From positions 26,281,401 to 26,345,400 of the forward strand of contig OY727097.1 in NCBI GenBank assembly GCA_963402885.1: a stretch of 64,000 nucleotides of DNA, in the 5' to 3' direction. Below, one piece after another: positions 1 through 29,200 of this stretch; the stretch's first letter is position 1, and the number at the start of each line of letters is the position of its first letter. Both the position numbers and the translations under genes were made by a program. The stretch is from Antedon bifida. Taxonomy: Eukaryota > Echinodermata > Crinoidea > Comatulida > Antedonidae. The notes beneath the pieces were generated by a model. It searched no databases. It was not told the DNA's origin and worked only from the letters and a program-made list of their open reading frames with translations.

Positions 1-18224
<18,224 letters not shown>

Positions 18225-19670
18225 GGTAGCCGTATAAATGACGAAGGGCCAAGCCAGTGTATCAAAGATCAAAGATTGTCTGTATCTAAGTTAATCAACT
18301 TAGCTACAGGGTGCTATATGAGGTTTATTTTGAGTTGTTAAGAACAAATTTGTGTTAGCGTGTCCTGCATAACCATCTTCTACAGCTCATCGAGTAATAG
18401 TCAAAATCTTGCTCAAAATATCTGTTTTCCATGTCTTGTTTTTAGAAAGCATTTTAAAAAGCAAAACAAAACTATTTTAGACGTTGGGGGAGTTTTTTTA
18501 AGAAAGTTGACTATTGACTGTATGATGGCATTATACTTAGATTATTGTCATTTGTTTAACTAAAAATAATTGTCAAGTTTTTTAATATTTGCGCCCAACA
18601 GTATACAGTATGCAATTAGTTGGGTTAAATACAATTTTGTAACTCTGAATCTATTTGTACTGAAGAATGAATGTTATATTGTTGGTTAGCTTTCAGGTTG
18701 GCTAAAACTGACCACTTATGACCTATGCATCTATGTGTCATCGGTCGTCGAGCAATAAACTGACAAAGAAAGTTCCAACTGTCCCAACATGCATGCAATG
18801 GCTTGACATGACCTAAATGCAAATCTCCTTAATATAAACAGCTTTATTTTGTGGGTCAAAATGAGGTATATTATCATAGTTTTGTGTTATATTGAATAAG
18901 TGCACGTCTATCTTTTATTAAATATCTGCTGGCCAGTGGCGTAACGGCTATGAGCTCTCACTGGCTAAACCCATGGGCCATGGAACTTATGGGGGCCCCT
19001 GAGCAGTGCCCGGAGGAAGAAAGACATTAAAATATTTCGAAAATGCCAAAAATGCCCGAGACCTCCAGCATTAGAGAGCCACTCTGCGTTACGCCACTGC
19101 TGCTGTCAGAATCGTTTACTAATTGTTAATTTCAGTAGAAATGGGTTCATACAAAAGTTGATTCATTTTATTCTGTTTTTAATGCCTAAAAATGTACAGT
19201 TTTTACCCTGTAACTTTTGTTTTGTAAATAATTGTTATTTTCAACATGGCAACATGTGGCATATTTAGACCAATCATAATTCGTAATATTGCTGAAACAT
19301 ATTTTTGGTGAAACTTGATAATTATGGTTTTTTTATGTTGTGGAATTACACATAAAATAATGATATTCACTATAATATCCAAAGCTAATTTTGAGATTGA
19401 TAAAAATTTGTAAATTTGTATCGATTCATCCCTGTTTTAATAAATAGTCTTCCTTGAGGTATAGTAAATAATTGTTATTTTGAAGGTCTAATTTTGATAG
19501 CAATTAATATTCACATTAATTATATTGCATTTAATCATAAGAACTTGTACACTAGCACAAGACGTATTTGTTTTGATGGTAACTCATTTGAACAACTCTT
19601 GTGAATATTATGAATTGTATCAATGTTTATAAAATGTGTTTGCTCTGTGATCGATACATTGGTTTATTTT
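18225..19670 (+). other. Probable 3' UTR of the kinase gene
   Basis: No coding sequence is seen. Several AATAAA motifs occur (for example near 18756 and 19441, and more to about 22150), so the polyadenylation site cannot be chosen from sequence. A family 2 MITE lies at 18934-19099. Confidence 0.5.
18934..19099. mobile_element. MITE, family 2, best-preserved copy
   Basis: cagtggcgtaacg at the left is inverted as gcgttacgccactg at the right. The interior is rich in ggcccc-type blocks. It is inverted relative to the copy at 4570-4705. Confidence 0.8.
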
Positions 19671-19679
19671 TTGTGGGAG

Positions 19680-19970
19680 TTACTGATCGATTGATCGATT
19701 AATTATTGATAAATCGATTTATTTGCTGATAGATCAATTTATTAATTGATCGATTGATTTATCGATAGACTGATTATTTATCGATACTGATAGATCGATT
19801 GAATATTTATCGATACTTATAGATCGATTAGTAATTGATCGATTGATTTATTGATTGATCGATTGATTAGTTATCGATTGATTATTTATTGATTGATTTA
19901 TTGATCGATTTATTATTCCTCGATCGACTTATTTGCTATCGATTGATTTAGTGAACGATTGATTGATTTA
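19680..19970. repeat. Degenerate GATCGATT/ATTGAT-rich repeat
   Basis: A dense irregular series of gatcgatt, gattgatt and atcgat motifs with period near 4 and multiples of it, clearly unlike its flanks. Confidence 0.85.
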
Positions 19971-20554
19971 CTTTACGTATTGATATGTTTGATCAATTGC
20001 ATGATCAAATCAGGAAATAATCAAAAACCGTTTAGATAAGTAATAACAAACATCTTAAAAGGGTTTTTTGTAAATTTTATATATAAAAGAGATACAATTT
20101 CCCTGTAGTCATACCGCTTCCATTTTTGCAACTAAATTGTAAGCTGAACCCCCAGCCATCTCCAAACCTTCTTCTCTATACTTAATATTTGGTTATTCAA
20201 TGTGATTATAATAATATTCTCAGAGATAAAATAGCGGCTTTGATGAATTTAAACAGTAATTTATACATTGTTCTATATGCACCGATATTTCTCCAAAATC
20301 TGTTTTATTTTGTAATTTTATTATGTGCCATTTTATAAACCATATTTTGGATATTATTTTATTAGCCAATTTTATCTTGGTTTAGAATATTTTAATTAGA
20401 AATAATCATACATTGTTATTGGTTGATCAAGTGATCGATAGATTGATCAAGTGATGGATTATTGATTGATTGATTATTTATGAGTGTGATCGAATAATGG
20501 GAATTACCGACTATGTATTTGACTATAATAATCGTACAAACAGTTAATGACCGA

Positions 20555-20905
20555 TTTATTGACTAAGAATCGATCGAATACCGTAGTTATTGACCAATTT
20601 ATTGACTAAAAGTCGATCGAATAGTTATTGAACACTTTATTGACTCTCGGAATCGATCGAATAGTTATTAAACGACTTATTGACTCTCGAAATCGATCGA
20701 ATAGTTATTGAACACTTTATTGACTCCCGGAATCGATCGAATAGTTATTGAACGACTATTGACTATCGAAATCGATCGAATAGTTATTGAACGACTTATT
20801 GACTATCGAAATCGATCGAATAGTTATTGAACACTTTATTGACTATCGAAATCGATCGAATAGTTATTGAACACTTTATTGACTCCCGGAATCGATTGAA
20901 TAGTT
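20555..20905. repeat. 40-bp tandem repeat carrying AATCGATCGAAT
   Basis: About nine units of 39-40 bp. Each has aatcgatcgaatagttattg then aac(g)actttattgact. The TCGATCGA palindrome is the least variable part. It lies downstream of the kinase stop codon. Confidence 0.9.
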
Positions 20906-22179
20906 AAATATTTTCTACACATTTGGGCATCAGTCGTACCATTTTGAAGATATCCGTGTAAAAAAAAACATTTTCGCATGGTTAAAAAAAGTAAATAGAG
21001 GCTGTGTAAATTTTATGGAATCGTAGCAGTACAATGTATATGGTTAGATACCCTGTTTTGCATTGATATAGAAATGCGTTGTAAATAAACAAAATAAAAA
21101 CTGTTAGGCTATGTATAACGAATTATTACAGATTCTAAAATTTTACTGGTTACCATTGTAATTAAAAATAATACTTTTTATTAACAATAAGATTAACTAT
21201 TGTAATAAAATTATTATTTTATTATTGACAATATAAATTTATTATTATTATTATTGTTTCATATTATGTGCCGTATTGATACATTTTATTTATTTTATTA
21301 TAAATATTGATTGACTTGATATCAGCCTAAACAGTATGTAATGTATTTTTTTAAATGTTAGTATGAACATTTTTAGTATAAAGAGAATCGTGAGTTTACG
21401 CAAGTTTATTTATTTCTTTTTAAAATGAGTTTTAGACATTTTGTAAAACGAACATTTGAGTTGTCTGTAACACATTTTAAAAACCATTTACCCGTTATTT
21501 TCGTTGGTGATGCCACGAAAAAGAGTCACATTTTAGCGCATGCGTGCAAAAGTTACACGTGACTATTACGCGCGTCTTAAATTGTTTGTGGTGTCTTAAG
21601 TATTTTGTTTAATTTATTTTTTTTATACACTCATGCAACGTTATAACCTTCACAAACCGATTGTCTGCCAACTACGTCTGGTTTTATAGGCTATTATTGC
21701 CCACAACGTGCAATTTAATTTTTTTTTTTAATGGTAAAATGCTATTTGTTTTCAGTTTTGTTAATATTATATATATAGGTTGTATAGTAAAGTTTTAAAA
21801 TAAACTTGTCTTTCGATTATATAGTATAATTAATGTAATTATGCAAATTAGTCAGTCATTAATGAGCATTTATGTTATTTTGTATTAGCCACGTTAATCA
21901 TTTTTTTTAGTTATGGACACGAAGTATGTAAAATTAAAAATATATACACCACTGATAGTTCAGCTTACGTTTTGTTTTATTACTGTCTATTTGTCTCTAA
22001 AACGCGGAGAAAATAAAATGTAGCAAAGCAAATATTTTATAAACTAATAGTTTTTATTTGACTGTCTTTCACAAGCTTTGCTTTTGTTTCTTTTTATTTC
22101 CCCTCTTAGTTACTTACATTATTGTACTTTATTATGAGTTTTACAAGAGAAATAAATGTTGCTACTGGCTTGACGCGCT

Positions 22180-22335
22180 TAAGCGTTGTTCCCACTAGGA
22201 CGCAACGCAATGACGTTGACGCAACGCAAGCTAGTTGACCAATGACAAACGACAGTTCGAATAATCCATCGTTTGTTATTTGGTCAATTCACTTGTGCAT
22301 ACATCTTTGCGTTGCGTCCTAGTGGGAACCAAGCT
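22180..22335. mobile_element. MITE, family 3, long imperfect palindrome
   Basis: The left end gttcccactaggacgcaacg is mirrored by cgttgcgtcctagtgggaac on the right. The interior (tgaccaatgacaaacgac / atcgtttgttatttggtca) is also inverted, so the whole element can fold on itself. No coding capacity. Confidence 0.9.
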
Positions 22336-22449
22336 TTATGAAGGTATAACTCGGATTGTGTGCAGGTGACGCGTCAGAGCCAACAATACAACAATATTTC
22401 CATTCAATTTAAAAGAGAACCAATGAAAATATATGTTCAGTAAGTTTAA

Positions 22450-23100
22450 ACATTTAAATACGTTACGTCAGTCTTTCTTGTTGCAAGAATGTATTGGAAC
22501 TATCAATATTTAAATACGTTACGTTGGTATGTGTTGCTCAATGGTATGCGAGCAGGTGTTGAATTTTCTCCGTTAAAGAAGTAGCTGTTTCTCTGTCTTA
22601 TCATGGAGGTAGTCTTATATACAATAAGAAAGATTCATATAAAATGTTTTTGATTATTATTACGGGAATGTATTGATTTAAGAAATGATTTTAAACGGTT
22701 GTCGCATAGTTGTTGTGGAAATCTTGTTGTTCTTTTTCCAATTGCGAGATATAGGAACTATCCACATTTAAATACGTTACGTCGGTGTGTGTTGCTCAAT
22801 GGTATATTAGCAGGCGTTGGATTTTCTCCGTTAAAGAAGTATTTGTTTCTCTGTCTTATACACAATAATGACGATTGATTGTTTTTGATTATTATTACGG
22901 GAATTTATTAACTTAAGACATGTTTTTAAACTGTTGTCACGAATAGTTGTTGTGGAAATTGTTGTCGCTCTTCTTGCTTGCGAGATGTAGGAATTTTCAA
23001 CATTTAAAATACGTTACGTCAATGTGTATCTCAATGGAATGTGTACATGGCCTGCGTTGAATTTTCGCCGTTAAAGAAATTGTTCTTTCATATGCCTTAT
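22450..23100. repeat. About 240-260-bp tandem repeat, three diverged units
   Basis: catttaaatacgttacgtc followed by a ttgctcaatgg-type block and ttttctccgttaaagaa recurs with anchors near 22507, 22766 and 23002; a partial fourth anchor lies at 22452. No open frame runs through it. Confidence 0.8.
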
Positions 23101-24433
23101 TTATACACAATGGAGATTGCTATAAAATGCCTTGGAATAATACGGGAATGCTTTGTGAAATATAGGTGTTCATTATCAAGGATACATAAGGTTAGTGTTA
23201 AAGCAAATTACTATTTATTTTTTATAGATTTAAGGTTAAATATAAGATTTGTTTACGTCTATGAGCGCTCACTGGCTAAAGCCAGGGCCCCGGAGCGTAT
23301 TGTGGTTCCAGAGGAAAAAACAGGCATTAAATATGTCGAAAAAGACTAAAAAATACCCGGGGCCTCCTCTGTTGGACACTTATGGTTCCTAAACCAGGGG
23401 CCTCAGGCCTAGCCTCTACGTTATGCCCTTAATCTGTGATTTGTATGTATCACTATTTATCTCTATCCCAATCATGTTAGTTAAGGCCGCCATGTTTGTT
23501 TCATGTTTTAGATTTAACCACTAAAGTTGGATAATGGCGAAATTAATTACGAACACGCATTCGTTTTTACACACATTGTCTAGTTTAAAGTAACATTTAG
23601 GCATAGTGCTTTTGTTTTGATAGCTCAAACAGGTCGGTGCCTTTTTAGATTTTTGCTTCGATTCTTGAATTCATCCATCGTGAATGCATGTAGTGTTTCA
23701 CAGAGTATGTTTAGTAAAAATGTCTGTGGTTCAGAATCGTTTGATTGAGACGTTCTGTTACCTAATCACGCATGCGCAAAATAAAAAATTAAGAAAAAAA
23801 AAAAAAGAAACCGTTTGTAGGAGCTATAATTTTCAAATATTATGTTTATTATTATCAATGCCTATTATACACAATATGGCTATATCAAAAAAAATTACTT
23901 TTACTAATTCAATACTACAATTTTGGAATAAAATAAAACATCAATTACTGTAGCCTATATGCTGTATCTTGGTGCCATAGTATATTAGTCCTTTTCGGCG
24001 TCTATATACACTATTTGAAGATCATCAGACCATCTTTTTAAATCTTTGTATACTCTACTAACCCACTGATTTATTCAATCCCCAGTAACTGAAAATATTT
24101 TGTCTTAGGCAATTCTTCTCAGTAAATGTGATATACTATTTTAAAACATGTGAGCACATATGTCACTTCTAGAGCCTAGTATCTTAAACATTCCTTAAGC
24201 TAGAGTTTTTGTCGATTCATTAACCAAAGTTTTTTTTTTGGTAACTAGATTCCATCTCGAGTATAGGCATGTTTTATTTTCGGACGTTGAATCGCCGTCA
24301 TTTTTCCCATCGTTGGATCCCCACTACATTATGTATATTAATCAATTATTAATTAATTAGTAATTTAGTAGAACTACAGCAAAATTTACAATTTAGAACG
24401 CTCCATCGCTTTGAACAGCAATTGTATTTAAAT
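23101..24433. other. Convergent intergenic region
   Basis: Lies between the ends of the plus-strand kinase gene and the minus-strand receptor gene. It contains a decayed family 2 MITE (about 23258-23430) and AT-rich DNA. I see no exon. A minus-strand AATAAA overlaps the receptor stop codon at 24433-24438. Confidence 0.55.
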
Positions 24434-26211
24434 TTATTTTAGTTCCTGGTATGTTTTTAGATAACACAGGGCTGTATCGTAGCAAAAGTTGTACTGGACC
24501 TAGAATACAAACAAAAACACAATAATTTAGATGGTAATTTATACAAACAATTTTGCAATAACAACATGTCAGAAAGTATTATCTTACAGACTTTAGATGA
24601 AGAACAAAATTTACCTCGGAGTCCACCATAGTAGGACATGCTGACCTCAGTGCTTTAAGTGTTTGAAATACATCCACTACCTTGTCATCTTGCATTTTCT
24701 GAATCACTGAATACACTAGGCAGAATAATCCAGATCTACCAACACCGTCTCTGAACAAGGAGAGATACAGTCCATAAGTTTTTTTTTCTAAAAAAAAACA
24801 CTAGCATCTAAAACAACATCCAATAACAGTAAAACAACTGCTATTGCTCACGTTGTCTAGTTTTCGTTGAAATAATATATACAAATAATTAAGAAATAAA
24901 TAATAAGAAAGACATTGCTTACCGCGGCGTTTCAGGCCTATATATATGTCTAAACAACTAACCAACATCATTGCTCTTTCACTTCAGTTTGTTTATACCC
25001 ATGCATACATTATAAAAATAAACTTAGGATGAATTAGTGTTATCCGAACACTTTGCAATTTCTTTCTGGCTATTTTACTTAGTAATAGTATCGTGTTGAT
25101 TTAGGTTTTTGTTTTTTTTATATCTTTATTGAGATGTAACACCTTATTTTCTTTGTCAGTAATTTGCTGTTGGATCTATGAAAATAAAACTGAACTAACA
25201 TCGTTTCAGATACTAATTGATATTCCTCTTTATTTTGGTTATACCTACCTGCAATGAACAGTGATTGGTGATGACGTAACGTTTGATCGCTGCTTTATTG
25301 TCATAATAAATTTAACAAATGCATCAACTTCGGGAACAGGTTCGTGTATTGGCCATTGGTTAACCTCATACAGAATGATTCGTCGTTCTGCTTTAGCCTT
25401 AAAGAAAATATAACTAGTATTATTTAATTATTTGTACCGGTATATAGTGAACCGCCATCACCTCTAATGAGTCAATACAATATAAATCTAAAATTTAGCT
25501 TTCATTGCTGATGATGACATAAACACAAATTTAAAACAACCTTTTCTATAATGATTTTTGTCTTGGTCAAAAAATCGTACTGATGCGTTGATTTGATAGT
25601 GACCGTAAATTCACCAAATGTTCGTCTTTGTTTGATCTTATTTGGGAGGTACACTGCACTCGTCAGATCTTCCATCTCATTTAGTTGTACAATGACGTCA
25701 GATTTATAGTCAAATATCAAACGCCAGAAATCGACACTAGTGTCATCAGCCAATGGGGTCCGCGTAACGATATAAACACGATTTTTCTTGCAATGCTAAG
25801 AAATAAAATGAGTAAAAAGCAGGACAGTTATTACGCAATCTATGAATATTGTAAGAGAACATATTTTGTATCATTTGAAGCGTAATAAAAGATATCTTGG
25901 TCATGTAGTTACCGTAATAAACGAAGCGTTAACATAATCATCATCACTGTCAACTTCTGTACTGAAGCAATCGTTTGTTACTAAAACATGAACATACTTA
26001 TTAGTAAACACGATCAGAGATCTTATATCACCTCTTGTTATTACTGTTTATATATATATATATATATATTTATTTTTAGCATCTAGGCCTACTTTCCAAA
26101 AAACATAGATTTATTTAACTTACAAAACAAAACATCTTGAGATTTGTTTCCATCTTGTCGTATGTGTCCATGTGACGTAAGACAATCACGTGGAAACAAG
26201 CTGTTTAAAGT
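24434..26211 (-). other. PTP domain 2, Cys retained, WPD Asp lost
   Basis: Landmarks: DDYVNASFIT, DTSVDFWRLIFDYKSDVIVQ, EVNQWPIHEPVPEVDAFVKF, PITVHCRDGVGRSGLFC, VVDVFQTLKALRSACPTMV and the end VQYNFCYDTALCYLKTYQEL before TAA. The signature loop has both Cys and Arg, but the WPD loop is WPI and the usual YWP motif reads YLP. The loop HCRDG resembles the second domain of CD45-like receptors. Weak or no activity is expected. Confidence 0.88.
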
Positions 26212-29200
26212 CTAATTAAAAACAATGTCCAATAATTAAGTTATTTTGTTTTATTTATTTATTTTTTTTATTTAGATGAATTTAAATTATTATTACCTTT
26301 AGTTGGTATTCAAAAACTGTTTTCAATTTGTGGTTTTGTATTATTTTTTGTATGTCACCCACGGGAATCACAGTCTGCCCACAGAACCACTCTTCAAGTA
26401 GAACTGCATAGATAAATGCATACTGCTCCTATAATACGAAAGAAAGATTACCATTTCCGTGTTTTTTAAATTAAATTCATATAGATAGATATCGGAAAAC
26501 AAAACGAATGTACAATAATCAATAATGTGACAAAAAGCACGAAAAGACAAAAAAAGTTTTAAAAAGTTTTAAAATACCAGAAAACACAATACAAAATAAA
26601 CATATAATGTAAAAAGAACATTGAAGCTGAAAGAAAAAACGTTGAATTTCATTAATTTCTTTAATTAATAGCAAAAGTTAAAATAAAAAGTTGAAAAATA
26701 GCATAATATAATGCAATGTAAAGAAATAAAAAAACCTTTGTTTGAACTGTTTGGATACATTTCTGTCTCATGCTTCGTACAAAATTGAACACATCTACTT
26801 TCATTTCTTTTTCTGACATATCCAACATGGCTGCTATAGCTATCATGGTTCCACTTCTACCGGCTCCTGAACTATTTGACATAAATTAATACGTACGTTA
26901 TTGTATCTGTCATTCAGTTATAGATTTCCTTAAGTGTATACAATTAACATTTTTATGACATTGTAAATAGAACGTCTGGTCTTCTTTACATGCCAAGAGG
27001 TTTAGCCTGCCCCAACTGAAATTTGGCACCTTTTTACAAAATATTGGAAGATCTACAAAAACTTGTAAATGCGATTTTATCTACATACCTGTGTACGATG
27101 ACTGGTCCACTTTCTGTACCAACATTCAGTTGAGTTTTCCTAAACTGTTTGATGAAATCAAGCAGGTGCGGGACTGTGCGGGTAACACTTTTGTCTGACC
27201 ATTCAGTAAAATGATACTGATACACATTATGGATCACATCATCTTCTCCAACCTTTGAGAGAAGCAACTTTTTAATAGATGCTTCCCGGAACGCGAAAAT
27301 CGCTTCCGGTGACAGCACTCTTTGGCTCAATAATTCCTTAAATAATTGATTGCTACGTGAATAAATCCTCTCGTTAAGAAACCTAAGATTACTACGTCTT
27401 GTTCTGCTTTCATTGGAAAATTGAATCACATTTGCTTAGTATTTTAATGAGTTCATATTGTCTAATAACTTTCCAATCTTTTATGCTAAAGGTAGGTCTA
27501 TTAGTTGTTTTAGTTTGTAATTGTAGTTTTGCGTCAGGGAGTTGAGTAATTTGATGTTTTTGCCCTACTCTGACGTAATTTGTACTTTATACTAAGTACA
27601 TTTGAGAATACTTGCGAAAAAATTCGCAAGTAGTTCTCGGGTGGGACTCGAACCCACGACCTCCAGATCACTAGCCTGGCGTTCATAGCTCTAGACCACC
27701 GAGCTTGCGCTGATGGCTAGTGGTTAGATTCGAGCCCAAGTAAGCAGCGGGTACTGCATTAACAGGATTGTAATTGTAGTTTTGCGTCAGGGAGTTGAGC
27801 AATTGTTTTAGTTTAGTATTCGGATGTGTCAAGTTAATTATTCGTACTAACCTCTAGGTAAAATTATTCTTACCTGTTGAATTTTGAAGTTTCGGAGGAC
27901 ATAGTACCTGTAATCAGTTTCTTTGACGTTTGTTAAAAGAAGATTTCCTAACTCTTTAGAATGGCCTAAGTCTGGCCAATACTTTTTGCACTGTTGCTGT
28001 AATACAAACAGATAATTTAAAAACTGTTATAATGCATTTAATCAAATTAAAAAGCTAAAATTAATAACTTCGACACTGGGGCCAACTAGGTAGGCTCATC
28101 TCCAACTAGCAATCGTGTTCGATAAGATCAGTTTTATTGATTATCTGTAATGTTAGACTGACAGTCCTATATTGCCAATCGTGTTGTTCTTTAGCAAAAT
28201 CCATACTGATGTTGATATGAAAGGTTTAGGTCTATTTGTTGGAATATTGTTGTTATAGTGTAATTGTGTTCAGGAATAGTGTTGGGGTACTGTTCTGGTA
28301 ACAAAATATAACCTGCCTGTTTTCCTTCAATAAGATTTGTAATCATGATGACAATTCTAGACTTCTCATTCCAGATCAGTCTCCACATATCGTTGATTGA
28401 ATCAAATGTAGGCCCTACATACCGTGATATAAAATGAATGTGAAGTCCATGTTATCATTCTGAACCATATTAACAGATAATAATTTTATTATTTTAGGTT
28501 AGGTCTAGTTCAACACCAATTCACTTCCATACAATGCTACACATTTTGAAACAAAATGGATCATAACATCACAATCATCAGCTCGCATAACTAATACAAA
28601 TAATGTATGTTATTGACATTAATTATAAATTAATTCAGACCCGTAGAGTCTTAAGTATTTGTTATTGCCTTTTAAAAATATTATGGTCGGACATATTTTT
28701 GAAATGACGTGGTATGTATGTGTCGCTTGTTGAAATATGACAATCAAGATAAACATAGTGTTTACCGTCGCATGCAATAAATTCGCGTGGTGTACACCAT
28801 CCCTACAAGAAAAACAAAATATTGTTATTGTATACAAACTGCTTCTCTAAAACATTGTGTGAAGTATTTGATTGATAAATTACACAGAATTTCACATTCT
28901 GCACATTCTACACATAGAACCAATGTAGCGTTGTCCCATATCATAGAAATACATCCGATACATTAGATTTTGTGCATGATGGCTGCCAGTCTTACATCAC
29001 CACTAAATTAAATAATTACAATGCAATAAATAGAACATTACGTTAACATCAGACAATTTTGAACCATGTCACCACAATATGCCACTGAAAGAAATAAAGT
29101 TAGGTAATCGATTTATTGAGCAAACAATTATATCTTCTCAACTACGCCTTCATAAAGCAACTTACATCTACATACGAGGCATTTATATTTTCCGATCCAG

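Noticed and set aside
23041..23349. 102-codon plus-strand frame after the 250-bp repeats
   Set aside because: Covers repeat DNA and a decayed family 2 MITE; no conserved motif.
27034..27429. Long minus-strand frame extending upstream of the PTP exon
   Set aside because: Only 27089-27252 fits the PTP alignment; a good acceptor (cttctctcaaag) at 27253 and the reading frame mark the upstream part as intron.
27640..27720. Possible functional tRNA gene on the minus strand
   Set aside because: The T-arm is perfect but the acceptor stem has mismatches and the anticodon arm is poor; flanking direct repeats suggest a SINE.
28990..29080. Minus-strand segment after a ctttcag acceptor, considered as a PTP D1 exon
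   Set aside because: In the required phase it meets TGA after eleven codons, and the flanking exons join in frame without it.
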